DNA of 64,000 bases. Origin: Erythrobacteraceae bacterium CCH12-C2 (GTDB lineage: Bacteria; Pseudomonadota; Alphaproteobacteria; Sphingomonadales; Sphingomonadaceae). Shown here one piece after another: positions 50,614 to 59,238 of this stretch (position 1 is the stretch's first letter; each line of letters begins with the position of its first letter). Location of the stretch: positions 31,545 through 95,544 of the forward strand of contig LSKF01000001.1 in assembly GCA_001556995.1 (NCBI GenBank), read 5' to 3'. A program made the translations under genes and the position numbers. The notes under the pieces were generated by a model that worked only from the letters and a program-made list of their open reading frames with translations, was not told the DNA's origin and did no database searches.

Positions 50614-51687
50614 ATGACGGAACCCGGTGCACAAGCGCTGTTCGACAAGTTCGGCACCTATATTCTGCCCGGTCGGGTCGATGATCCGCGTCGCGGCATT
50701 GAAGAGGCGCAGGAGGCGGAGAGGATTGGTCTTGGCGCGGTGTGGATTTCCGAGCGCTTCGCCCTGAAAGAGCCTGCGGTGCTGGCAGGCGCGGTTGCCG
50801 AAGCGACCAGCAAGATTCGTATCAACGGCACGTTCTATCCCACAATGCGTCATCCGCTGGTTACAGCCAGCATCGCCAACATGATGCAGGCGATGAGCGG
50901 TAATCGCTTTGGTATCATGTTCGCGCGGGCTGTGCCGGCCTACATGAAGATGATGGGCGCGCCGGCTATCACGATGGAACGACTGGCCGATTACATTTCG
51001 ATTTACCGTCGCCTGTGGGAAGGCGAGACGGTTTCCTACGAAGGCGTGCTGGGCAATTTTCCCACACTCAAGCTGACCGATTTCCACGATGGGCCACGCC
51101 CTCCGGTGATCTTCACCGCGATCGGTCCGAAGAGCCTGGCCTTTGCGGGCGAGCATTGTGATGGTGTGCTGTTGCATCCATTCGTATCGCCCAAAGGCGT
51201 GGCAAACAGCGCTAGGATCGTGCGAGAGGCTGCCAAGAAGGCAGGTCGCGATCCGATGTCGGTGCGGATCTACCATAATATCATCGTGGCGCCTGACTTG
51301 CCGAAGGACGAGGAAGATGCCGTGGTGCGCGGGCGCGCCATCACCTATTTCGAGCTCCCCGGCTTCGGCGACCTGATCGTGGAGATCAACGAGTGGGACA
51401 AGGCCGTGCTGGACAAGGTTCGTGCTCATCCCAAAATCGCTTCCCTTGACGGGAAGCCCGCAGACCAGGCCTATACGCGCCAGGAACTGGTCGACGTGGG
51501 GCAGCTGTTGCCGCAGCAATGGATCGATGAAGGGGCAGCCGTGGGCTCTTCTGCGCGCTGCGCAGATCAGCTTATGGATTATCTGGATGCAGGGGCGGAT
51601 GAAATCCTCCTGCATGGTGCCGCGCCCAAGGACATGGGGCCGCTGACCCAGGAACTGAAGCGCGCGCTGGCGCAGAGGGCCGGCTGA
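50614..51687 (+). CDS. LLM class (F420-dependent-type) oxidoreductase 5
   Basis: A 357-residue luciferase-superfamily enzyme. GRVDDPRRGIEEAQEAERIG at the N-terminus and FTAIGPKSLAFAGEHCDGV are typical of the F420-dependent TIGR-type LLM proteins found in mycobacteria. It overlaps the following phosphotransferase by one base (TGATG). It is the most distant of the five LLM proteins from the F420 genes, which suggests that the cofactor serves the whole island. Confidence 0.9.
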   Translation: MTEPGAQALFDKFGTYILPGRVDDPRRGIEEAQEAERIGLGAVWISERFALKEPAVLAGAVAEATSKIRINGTFYPTMRHPLVTASIANMMQAMSGNRFGIMFARAVPAYMKMMGAPAITMERLADYISIYRRLWEGETVSYEGVLGNFPTLKLTDFHDGPRPPVIFTAIGPKSLAFAGEHCDGVLLHPFVSPKGVANSARIVREAAKKAGRDPMSVRIYHNIIVAPDLPKDEEDAVVRGRAITYFELPGFGDLIVEINEWDKAVLDKVRAHPKIASLDGKPADQAYTRQELVDVGQLLPQQWIDEGAAVGSSARCADQLMDYLDAGADEILLHGAAPKDMGPLTQELKRALAQRAG

Positions 51688-52814
51688 TGACTCCGTCGCA
51701 AGTTCAGCAGCGCCTGCGCGACTGGCTTGAAGCCAATGTTGAAGGGTGGCGCGATGTGCAGATCCAGCCGCTGAAAGTCACTACCGGATCGGGCTTTTCG
51801 GCGGAGATCTTTTTCGTCGACGTGCAGTACAACGATGCCAAAGGCGCGCAGAGCAAGACGTTGGTGGTGCGCCGCCAGCCGCAGGATCACGAGGTCGTGT
51901 TTGGCTCCAGCCTGGAGCTCCAGGGGCAGATGATCGCGGCGCTTGATGCGTTGGGGGCGATCCCGGTGCCCGACTGGATCGGGATGGAGCTCGATCCCGC
52001 GGTGCTGGAAATGCCTTTCATCGTGATGGGACGGGTGGATGGCCATGCGGCAACGCAGAACCCCAATTACAACAAGGCCGGCTGGCTGGCAGACATGACG
52101 CCTGCCCAGCGCGCATCCACCTGGCGCAATGCTGTAGAAGCCTATGCCGGGATGGCCAGCATAGACTGGCAGGGCGACGGTTTCGCCTTCATGGCGCGTC
52201 CTGACTGGGGGGAACCGGGGCTAGACCAGTACCTAGGCTATATCGAGGCGTGGTATCACGGGTGCCGCAAGGACCGCGAGATGCCCTATGTCGACACCGC
52301 CATCGACTATATCCGTAAGCATCAGCCGCAGGATACTTCGGTCAATGTGCTGTGGGGCGACAGCACGCCTTCCAACGTGATGTTTGCCCCCGATGGCAGG
52401 GTGAACGCGCTGATTGACTGGGAACTGGCGGCCCTTGGACCGGCAGAGCTTGATCTTGCATGGTGGCTCTATTTCGATGATCTCTTTAGCCGCCGGTTCG
52501 GTGTCGAGCGGCTCGAAGGCTTGCCCACGCGAGACGAGACAGTGGCAATCTGGGAAGCGGCCACGGGCCGCAAGGCCCAGCATCTCGATTACTACGATAT
52601 CGTGGTAGCCTTGCGCATGGCGCTGGTGGCTGTTGGCGCCTTTGACCGGCAAGTGGCGATCGGCAATATCCCGCCCGAAAACCTCTCCATCAACGCCAAT
52701 TTCATGACGCTTTACCTTGCGGAACGGCTGGGCATGGACTTGCCCGAACTGGGGCCGGATTTCTATGCGTTCATGAGCAAATTGACGCCCGTTGACGAGA
52801 AAAAGCAAAGTTAG
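51687..52814 (+). CDS. Phosphotransferase family protein (APH/ACAD10-like kinase domain) 1
   Basis: A 375-residue aminoglycoside-phosphotransferase-fold protein. The catalytic loop reads WGDSTPSNVMF with Trp in place of the usual His before Gly-Asp, and ALIDWELAALGPAELDLAW carries the metal-binding Asp. Relatives phosphorylate 4-hydroxyacyl-CoA (the ACAD10/11 kinase domain and LvaA), so hydroxyl activation on a CoA ester is a reasonable guess. It is coupled to the LLM gene and lies 42 bp before a second phosphotransferase. Confidence 0.85.
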   Translation: MTPSQVQQRLRDWLEANVEGWRDVQIQPLKVTTGSGFSAEIFFVDVQYNDAKGAQSKTLVVRRQPQDHEVVFGSSLELQGQMIAALDALGAIPVPDWIGMELDPAVLEMPFIVMGRVDGHAATQNPNYNKAGWLADMTPAQRASTWRNAVEAYAGMASIDWQGDGFAFMARPDWGEPGLDQYLGYIEAWYHGCRKDREMPYVDTAIDYIRKHQPQDTSVNVLWGDSTPSNVMFAPDGRVNALIDWELAALGPAELDLAWWLYFDDLFSRRFGVERLEGLPTRDETVAIWEAATGRKAQHLDYYDIVVALRMALVAVGAFDRQVAIGNIPPENLSINANFMTLYLAERLGMDLPELGPDFYAFMSKLTPVDEKKQS

Positions 52815-52856
52815 AGGCGGCGATGCTGGCCCACGAGGCCAATCCGGGAGAGTTTG

Positions 52857-54281
52857 ATGATCAAGCAAGCCGATGCCACCTTGCCTCGCGATCCTGCGAC
52901 TGAAGAGGCCGCCATTGCCGCCTGGCTGGAGAGGGAGCTTGGCTGTAGCGAAGTCACCATCCGGCGGATGCATCGCTGGCGCCCCATCTATGAGGCCGAA
53001 GCTGTCCGCGACGGCAAGCGTGAACGCTATTTCCTGAAGGGCGAACGGACCTGGCCGACGCATCCCTATCCACTGAAATACGAATGTGATGTGCAGCGCG
53101 TGCTATCGCAAAGCGGTATTCGTGTGCCTGAAATCGTTGCCTGGATACCTGACCCTGCAACTATCGTAATGGAGTGGGTTGAGGGCGGGCGTGATGCTGG
53201 CCTGATCCAGCAGGCCATTGAAAGCGGTTCGCAGATGACCCCGGATCGCTGGCATGCCAGCCTGACTTACATGGATCGACTGGCCGAGGTGCACGCCATC
53301 CCGGTGGAACGCTTCGTGGCCGCCGGTGCAGAGGCTCCAAGCGACAATGCAGACCTGATGCTGGCCAATTTCGAACGGTTCGATGCAATGGGCCGCGATG
53401 CCGGTATTTCCGACCCCTTCCTAGTCTTCATGGGTGACTGGCTGCGGCGCAAATGTCCGCAAAATCTGGCTGGTTCAGCGTTCCTGACCGGCGATTGCGG
53501 GCAGTTCCTTTCCGATGGCCCGGAAGTGACCTGTCTGATGGATTTCGAGATCGGTCACATCGGAGATCCGATGCGTGACCTTTCCTGTTATCGCGGGCGC
53601 CACCCGATCGAGAACATGGGTGACCTGCCCGCCTTGTTCGAACGCTACGCCAAGTCATCAGGCACCCCGATCGACTGGCACGGCATGGCCTTCCACACTG
53701 TCGCCTTCCTGACTGAGGCCTATTACGGTCCGCTGATCGGCTTGCACGATGAAGGGCCGGGCGGGGACTGGGTCGAGAGCTTTGTGCAAGTGGCCATCAT
53801 CGGTCGCCGCGCGCTGGAGGCTCTGGCAGAGATGGAGGGCATCGCGCTGGACGAGATCGCACTTCCCGAACCGGAGCAGACACCGCTGGAAGACCTGGCG
53901 TTGGCGCGGCTATCCGCTGAAATCTCCCGCTTACCGGACCATGATCAGATGCAGGGATGGCAGCGCAAGGTGCTTGGTTCCCTGCCGCAGATGCTTGCAA
54001 ATATCGGCCATTACAGTCGCTGGCGCGACGACAGCTATCTGGCCGATATTGCCGAACTGACCGGGAAAGCATGCGGCGGCGTGGCCGATGCCGACCAGTC
54101 GTTGCAGGGCTTCATCGCCAATGCTGGCCCGCAAGACGATGCAGCGCTGGTACGTATCCTGCATCGCAAGCTCTTACGCGACTGCCTGATTATCGCCGGA
54201 CCGAACGCTTCGGCCGATCATATCGCGTTGGCTAAGATCGAGCCTGTGCTTCACCTGGCAAAAGAGGCCCGGGCCGGCTGA
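52857..54281 (+). CDS. Phosphotransferase family protein (APH fold) 2, with C-terminal extension
   Basis: A 474-residue APH-fold protein. LTGDCGQFLSDG and CLMDFEIGHIGDPMRDLSCY are the catalytic loop and metal site; the Asn of the canonical GDxxxxN is not obvious (Phe lies there), so activity may be altered. About 130 residues follow the kinase domain and form a helical extension I do not recognise. ATG 52857 follows GGGAGAG. It ends with a stem-loop at 54282. Two such proteins side by side suggest a heteromer or two phosphorylation steps. Confidence 0.82.
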   Translation: MIKQADATLPRDPATEEAAIAAWLERELGCSEVTIRRMHRWRPIYEAEAVRDGKRERYFLKGERTWPTHPYPLKYECDVQRVLSQSGIRVPEIVAWIPDPATIVMEWVEGGRDAGLIQQAIESGSQMTPDRWHASLTYMDRLAEVHAIPVERFVAAGAEAPSDNADLMLANFERFDAMGRDAGISDPFLVFMGDWLRRKCPQNLAGSAFLTGDCGQFLSDGPEVTCLMDFEIGHIGDPMRDLSCYRGRHPIENMGDLPALFERYAKSSGTPIDWHGMAFHTVAFLTEAYYGPLIGLHDEGPGGDWVESFVQVAIIGRRALEALAEMEGIALDEIALPEPEQTPLEDLALARLSAEISRLPDHDQMQGWQRKVLGSLPQMLANIGHYSRWRDDSYLADIAELTGKACGGVADADQSLQGFIANAGPQDDAALVRILHRKLLRDCLIIAGPNASADHIALAKIEPVLHLAKEARAG

Positions 54282-54307
54282 GAATCCCTCGGCGGGAGCC
54301 GAGATTC
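54282..54307 (+). terminator. Stem-loop after the kinase genes
   Basis: GAAT-cc-CTCGGC-ggga-GCCGAG-ATTC starts one base after the stop codon. It is a strong hairpin but lacks a T-run, so it may terminate with a factor or stabilise the mRNA end. A second small hairpin, CCTCGC...GCGAGG, lies at 54344-54361. Confidence 0.5.
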
Positions 54308-54388
54308 TGATACCGCCATTCTGCCAGGAAAATAATACTTAAGCCTCGCGCATCAGCGAGGTGGCGGAGCCATCTTTGCGCCATGAAA

Positions 54389-54414
54389 AAATTTGCGAGT
54401 GACTACGCAAATTT
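54389..54414. promoter_or_regulatory. AT-rich inverted repeat upstream of the oxygenase operon
   Basis: AAATTTGCG-(8 bp)-CGCAAATTT, a perfect 9+9 dyad 103 bp before the HsaA-like start. It sits in a noticeably AT-rich 236-bp gap, the only promoter region of its kind here, and is unrelated to the recurring 16-bp element. Probable operator for a different regulator. Confidence 0.5.
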
Positions 54415-54517
54415 GACCTGCGTCAAACCTCCCCCTCTCGAATCACATTATACAAAAGACACATAAAGTGTTCAACTAATTCGCTCGTCAAAGACGGGGT
54501 GGAGAGGGATCGGAGCG

Positions 54518-55753
54518 ATGGCAACCCAATTGAAAACTGCGCCAGCACGAGATTTCGCAGGCTATAACATTGCGGCGGAAAAAGAGATGGTTGGCCGCGC
54601 GCGTGAATTGCAACCCTTGCTGTTGCAACGCGCCTCCCATGGCGATGAGCACGGTGTTCTGCACCCCGACGTGTTCGATGCACTGACCGATGCCGGTTTC
54701 TGGGCCATGGCCGCGCCACGGCGCTGGGGCGGGCTGGGCACGAGCGCACGTGCCATGTCTCTGGTGGGATACGAACTGGCCAAGGCAGATCCCTCGGTCG
54801 GCTGGGTCTACACCGTTCTTCACGGAACCACCTGGGTAGCCAGCCTCGGCCCCGATGCTTTGCAGGAAGCCATCTTCGGTTCCGGCACCGGGCACCCGGT
54901 GATCTGCGGCATCGCCAACCCTCCTGGAACCATGGAAGAGGTTGACGGCGGTTATGTGATCAATGGCCGCTGGCCCTATTCCTCTGGTTCGGCGCATGCC
55001 GGCTGGGCGCAGCTAGGCGTTGGCTATACCAAGCCCGATGGCAGCCCCGGCGGTGGCTTCGCCTATCTGCGGCGCGAGCAATATACTATCGAGAACACTT
55101 GGCACATGCTGGGCATGAAAGGCACCGGGTCCAACACTATCGTGGCCAAGGATGCCTTCATCCCGCGCGAACAGTTCTACAACGTGGCAGAGCTGGGCAT
55201 CGGCGGACACGAGGAGGGTAAGTGCCATGTGGGTGAGCCATCCGACTACTGGCCGTTCATGCCATTCCTGCGTGCCACGGCCCATGCGGTGGTGGCAGGA
55301 GCTGCCGCCGGCATCATGGACCGGGTGATTGAGGCATCGCACAAGCGACCCATCGTCTACACGTCCTACAAACGCCAATCAGACAGCGTGATGATGCAGG
55401 GCGAGCTGGGCAAGGCTGCGGCCAAGATCTCCGCTGCCGAGGCGCTGACCTTCAAGAACTGCGATCTTGTCGATGCGGCCGGGCTGGCACATGAACACCT
55501 GACACCGCAGCAACGGGCGCTAAGCAAGGGTGAAGGCTCGCTCGCGGTCTCGCTTCTCAACGAAGCGATCGAGGAGCTGATGTTCCTAGCCGGTTCCAGC
55601 GCATTTGCGGACTCCAACCCGATCCAGCGCAACTATCGCGATGCATCCTTCGCCATGCGCCACGTCGCGAACCTGCCTTACGTTGGATACGAAATTCTCG
55701 GCAAGTCGCTACTCGGCATCGAGCCGAACATTTCGCTTCCCGATTTTATCTGA
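54518..55753 (+). CDS. Flavin-dependent monooxygenase, HsaA/acyl-CoA-dehydrogenase fold
   Basis: A 411-residue protein of the acyl-CoA dehydrogenase fold, but of the group D flavin monooxygenase type (HsaA, HpaB-like, DszC). FWAMAAPRRWGGLG is the N-terminal hallmark, and the end reads SNPIQRNYRDASFAMRH in place of an ACAD catalytic Glu motif. Such enzymes hydroxylate phenols or cyclic compounds with reduced flavin supplied by a separate reductase; no reductase gene is in the window. GGAGAGGGA and GGAG precede the ATG. It is the first gene of a plus-strand oxygenase operon. Confidence 0.88.
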   Translation: MATQLKTAPARDFAGYNIAAEKEMVGRARELQPLLLQRASHGDEHGVLHPDVFDALTDAGFWAMAAPRRWGGLGTSARAMSLVGYELAKADPSVGWVYTVLHGTTWVASLGPDALQEAIFGSGTGHPVICGIANPPGTMEEVDGGYVINGRWPYSSGSAHAGWAQLGVGYTKPDGSPGGGFAYLRREQYTIENTWHMLGMKGTGSNTIVAKDAFIPREQFYNVAELGIGGHEEGKCHVGEPSDYWPFMPFLRATAHAVVAGAAAGIMDRVIEASHKRPIVYTSYKRQSDSVMMQGELGKAAAKISAAEALTFKNCDLVDAAGLAHEHLTPQQRALSKGEGSLAVSLLNEAIEELMFLAGSSAFADSNPIQRNYRDASFAMRHVANLPYVGYEILGKSLLGIEPNISLPDFI

Positions 55754-55810
55754 CCCCCGATTATCTGACCCCCGATCAAGAACCACTGATCACCAGAGAG
55801 GACTTGAACC

Positions 55811-57190
55811 ATGAAGATGGAAGCCCGCGATGCCTATCTGAAGCAGGCCATGTCGCAGTTCATCGATGTCGAGAACCGCGAGGTTTCGGTTGCCGCCCTG
55901 CATGACCAACAGCTTTACGAGCTGGAGCTGGAGAATATCTTCGCCAAGGCTTGGCTGATGATCGGCCACGACAGCGAAATTCCCAATACCGGCGATTATG
56001 TCGTGCGCCTGATGGGCGAAGATCAGGTGATTGTGGCGCGCGCAGCCGACGGCCAAGTGCACGTCTCGCTCAATGTCTGCCCGCACCGCGCCATGCACGT
56101 CTGCCTGGCCGATTCCGGCAACGCGCGGGTGCACAAGTGCATCTATCACGGCTGGGCCTTCCGCCCCGATGGCAGCTTCATCGGTGCGCCGGTGGAACGG
56201 GAACAGATGCACGGCAATATCAAAACCAAGGAGCAACTTGGGCTGAAGAAGGCGCGGGTGCAGGTCTACGGCGGACTGATCTTCGCAACCTGGAACCATG
56301 ACGGCCCCGACCTTGAGGAATGGCTGGGCGACATGAAGTTCTATTTCGACATGCTGTTTGACCGGACCGACAAGGGTCTTGAAGTCCTTGGTCCGCCGCA
56401 ACGGCTGACGATCGACGCCAACTGGAAGACGGCAGGCGAACAGTCGGCGTGCGACGGCTTCCACACGCTGACCCTGCATGGATCGGTGATCGATATCGGC
56501 GCAATGGGCGGCGAAAGCGATACGGAGCACGAAAGCGCCCCCGCCATGTACGGCATCAACCTGTCGGGCAATGGGCACTCCCTGCGTTGTATCCCTGCCG
56601 ATACCAGCTGGTCGCTGGCACACGGCAAGGGTGATCTGACCCCGGAACAGCGGCTGGAGGCGTTCCCGCCGCCGGGCATCACGACGGAATTGTTGCCCGA
56701 GCTGAAAAAGAACATGTCGGCAGAGCAATTGCATGTGCTGGCTAAGGCGCCGCCCGTGGTTGGCGGGATGTTCCCCAACATGAACATCCTCTTCATCTAC
56801 AGCCCGCTGCGGGACGGCACGCTGGGCGCGGCACTGGTGTTGCACACGATCATGCCCAAGGGACCGCACCATTTCGAATGGACGACCTATTACTTTGCCG
56901 AGCGTGGGACGCCCGACCACGTGAAAGAAATGATGCGCGCCGCCGCCACGCACGGAACGGGCACCTCTGGCATCATCGAACAGGATGACAGTGACACCTG
57001 GCCACATATGACTGAAGCCGCACGCGGCGTGATCGGTCGCACCGAAACGCTCAAATACCAGGCCATCCTGGGCGAGAATCGTCCGGCAGACTGGCCGGAC
57101 AAGGCCAAGGTCTACGAAGGGTTCGGCAAGGACGATGCGCAATGGGAATGGTGGCTGGCCTACCACAAGCTGATGACCGCATCGGCCTGA
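55811..57190 (+). CDS. Aromatic-ring-hydroxylating-type Rieske oxygenase, alpha subunit
   Basis: A 459-residue alpha subunit of a two-component or three-component Rieske dioxygenase. The cluster ligands are Cys90 and His92 (CPHRAM) and Cys110 and His113 (CIYHGW). The mononuclear iron site is GEQSACDGFHTLTLH: bridging Asp215, His218 and His223. A beta subunit follows after 38 bp, so the enzyme is of the alpha-beta type. GAGAGGA precedes the ATG. Ferredoxin and reductase genes are not adjacent; the ferredoxin at 31432 may serve it. The substrate is not assigned. Confidence 0.94.
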   Translation: MKMEARDAYLKQAMSQFIDVENREVSVAALHDQQLYELELENIFAKAWLMIGHDSEIPNTGDYVVRLMGEDQVIVARAADGQVHVSLNVCPHRAMHVCLADSGNARVHKCIYHGWAFRPDGSFIGAPVEREQMHGNIKTKEQLGLKKARVQVYGGLIFATWNHDGPDLEEWLGDMKFYFDMLFDRTDKGLEVLGPPQRLTIDANWKTAGEQSACDGFHTLTLHGSVIDIGAMGGESDTEHESAPAMYGINLSGNGHSLRCIPADTSWSLAHGKGDLTPEQRLEAFPPPGITTELLPELKKNMSAEQLHVLAKAPPVVGGMFPNMNILFIYSPLRDGTLGAALVLHTIMPKGPHHFEWTTYYFAERGTPDHVKEMMRAAATHGTGTSGIIEQDDSDTWPHMTEAARGVIGRTETLKYQAILGENRPADWPDKAKVYEGFGKDDAQWEWWLAYHKLMTASA

Positions 57191-57228
57191 CGCGCAACGT
57201 ACCACCAATCACCGAGAGGAAAGATCCA

Positions 57229-57795
57229 ATGTCCCTGACTGTTGCCATACAGACCCTTACTCGCGAGGACGAGCGCCGCGAAGAGGTGCCTTACGGCTCG
57301 CCTGTCTACAACAGCGTCGTCGGCTTTCTCATCAAGGAAGCCCGGTTTCTCGATCATCGCCAATTCAAGCAATGGGGCGATATCCTGGCCGAGGATCTTG
57401 AATACAAGGCTCCCGTCCGCATCACGCGCCGGGTGCAGGGCTTTGATGACGAGTTCGGCACGATCGGGCACTTCGATGATGACTACAACTCGATGATGGT
57501 GCGCCTTACCCGCCTGACCACGACTAGCAATGCCTGGTCCGAAGACCCAGCCTCGCGCACACGCCGTTTCGTCACCAACGTTTCCGTTTGGGAAACAGAG
57601 AATCCCGACGAGTACGAAGTACTGAACTACCTCTTCTTGACCCGCAATCGGGCAGAGTCAAAGGATTACAAGCAGTTGAGCGCGGAGCGCTATGACCGCT
57701 TGCGGATGACGGCGAATGGCTTCCAGCTGGCACGCCGGTCCATCCTGGTCGATCAGGTCGTGCTGGGCATGCCCAACTTCGCGATCTTCCTTTAA
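57229..57795 (+). CDS. Rieske oxygenase, beta subunit
   Basis: A 188-residue small subunit of the NTF2 fold. VVGFLIKEARFLDHRQFKQW and the NYLFLTRNRAESKDY segment are typical of ring-hydroxylating dioxygenase beta subunits. ATG 57229 follows GAGAGGAAAG. It packs with the alpha subunit in an alpha3beta3 hexamer and is structural rather than catalytic. The interrupted P450 gene follows after 41 bp. Confidence 0.93.
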   Translation: MSLTVAIQTLTREDERREEVPYGSPVYNSVVGFLIKEARFLDHRQFKQWGDILAEDLEYKAPVRITRRVQGFDDEFGTIGHFDDDYNSMMVRLTRLTTTSNAWSEDPASRTRRFVTNVSVWETENPDEYEVLNYLFLTRNRAESKDYKQLSAERYDRLRMTANGFQLARRSILVDQVVLGMPNFAIFL

Positions 57796-57836
57796 CTGAA
57801 ACTACGGTTTCGCGGAGAAGCCCTAAGTCGCTTGTG

Positions 57837-59053
57837 ATGGATATCGACCGGACCATACCGACCCACGTGCCCGAAGACCTTATCAGGGACTGGCCCTTCC
57901 AGTTTGGCACAATCTACAAGGGCAATCCCTATGTCGATCTGGTCGATCCGCTGCTGCGGGAAGCGCCGGAGGTCCTTTTATACCCGCGATGCCTATCCTG
58001 GCGGGCAGCCAGCATGGATCGTGCGACGCTTCGATGACCTTTCGGCGATCTACAAGGACAATGTGAACTTCCTGAACAAGGGATTTGCGCCTTTTGCCAT
58101 GCTCAGCGGAGGCAACTGGAACCTAGTGCCCGCAGAACTCGATCCGCCACAGCATGGTCGCTATCGGGCTATGATCTTCCCGCTCTTTACTCCCAAGGCA
58201 GTGCGCGCGCCGGAAGAGAAAGTCGCCAAATATGCCAACCACTATATCGATCGTTTCAAGGATCGCGGCCATTGCGAACTTATGAGCGAGTTTGCGTTTG
58301 AATTCCCAATCAAGGTTATCCTAGACCTTATCGGCCTGCCGCAGGACATGACCGATCAGTTCATGGCTTGGGAGACAGACTTGCTGCACGGCCACGACCT
58401 GGAAACGATTGCGGCTGCCACACGGGAGGTGGTCAATTATCTGCGCGCCGCGATCGAAAACCGGAAGCGCAATCCGCGCGAGGATCTTTTGACCTTCGGC
58501 GTCAATGCCAAGATGGATGGCTGCAAGATGTCGGATGACGAGGTTCTGGGCTTTGCCTTCAACCTGTTCATTGGCGGGCTTGATACTGTTTCGACCAATC
58601 TTGGCTTGCAGTTCTGGCACCTTGCGACGCATCCGGATGACCAGGCCAGGTTGCGCGCCGACCCTTCGCTGATCACCGATGCCATCGAGGAAATGCTGCG
58701 CGCCTATGCAGCGGCAAGCACTTCCAGGACGGTGGCAAACCCGGTTGAGGTGAACGGCGTTACTATGATGAAGGGCGACAAGGTGATCATGTCCACCACC
58801 TTTGCCGGGCGTGATCCAGTCGCATGGGAACACCCGGAAGAAGTGCGGCTGGACCGCAAGCTGCAGCACGTCAGCTTTGCCACCGGCCCGCACCTGTGCC
58901 TTGGCCTGCATCTGGCGCGGCGAGAGATGAATTTCGCAATCCAGCGTTTCCTGGCGGAGCTGCCGCAGTTCCGACTGGCTCCGGGGGGCGGAAATGGAAT
59001 TCCACCTCGGGATGATCCAGCCGCTCAGCCTGTCGCTGGTGTGGGATGCCTGA
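57837..59053 (+). pseudogene. Cytochrome P450 interrupted by two +1 frameshifts
   Basis: A P450 reading frame of about 405 codons broken twice. The first part, from ATG 57837 (MDIDRTIPTHVPEDLIRDW), runs in one frame to about 57976, where removing one base of CCTTTT joins it to FYTRDAYPGGQPAW. The middle has GGLDT, EEMLR and the heme loop FATGPHLCLG with Cys at 58897-58899. Near 58983 a run of six G shifts the frame again; with five G the protein ends EMEFHLGMIQPLSLSLVWDA, the expected P450 end, at 59053. Both faults sit in homopolymer contexts, so sequencing error is as likely as real decay. Confidence 0.85.
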
Positions 59054-59110
59054 AAGTGCCTGAGGATGCTCCGGGCCTGACCAAAGACAGGCTTTTCCCG
59101 CCGTGATCCT

Positions 59111-59157
59111 GCCAGAACGGTCTGGCCCTGAATCCAGCATTGCGATAACCGCAATGC
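59111..59157. terminator. Two perfect stem-loops downstream of the P450
   Basis: GCCAGA-acgg-TCTGGC (59111-59126) and GCATTGCG-ataac-CGCAATGC (59137-59157). They lie in a 185-bp gap between the P450 and the MFS gene. No T-run follows either, so terminator, attenuator or operator roles remain open. Confidence 0.4.
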
Positions 59158-59238
59158 ATGGGCTCCGGGTTGGGTGGCCGCAGCCGCCCTTGTCGCGTTC
59201 AAGGGCATGGCTGTCGGAATAGGCGGAGAGACAGAACA

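Noticed and set aside
50494..51615. Upstream extension of the SnoaL-like gene at 50035 to a 526-residue protein
   Set aside because: The extension is antisense to the LLM gene and crosses the divergent promoter; ATG 50493 has a good SD.
59213..59232. A further copy of the 16-bp palindrome before the AAHS transporter (CTGTC...ATAGG)
   Set aside because: The half-sites are only 5 bp and the spacing differs from the constant 4 bp seen elsewhere.
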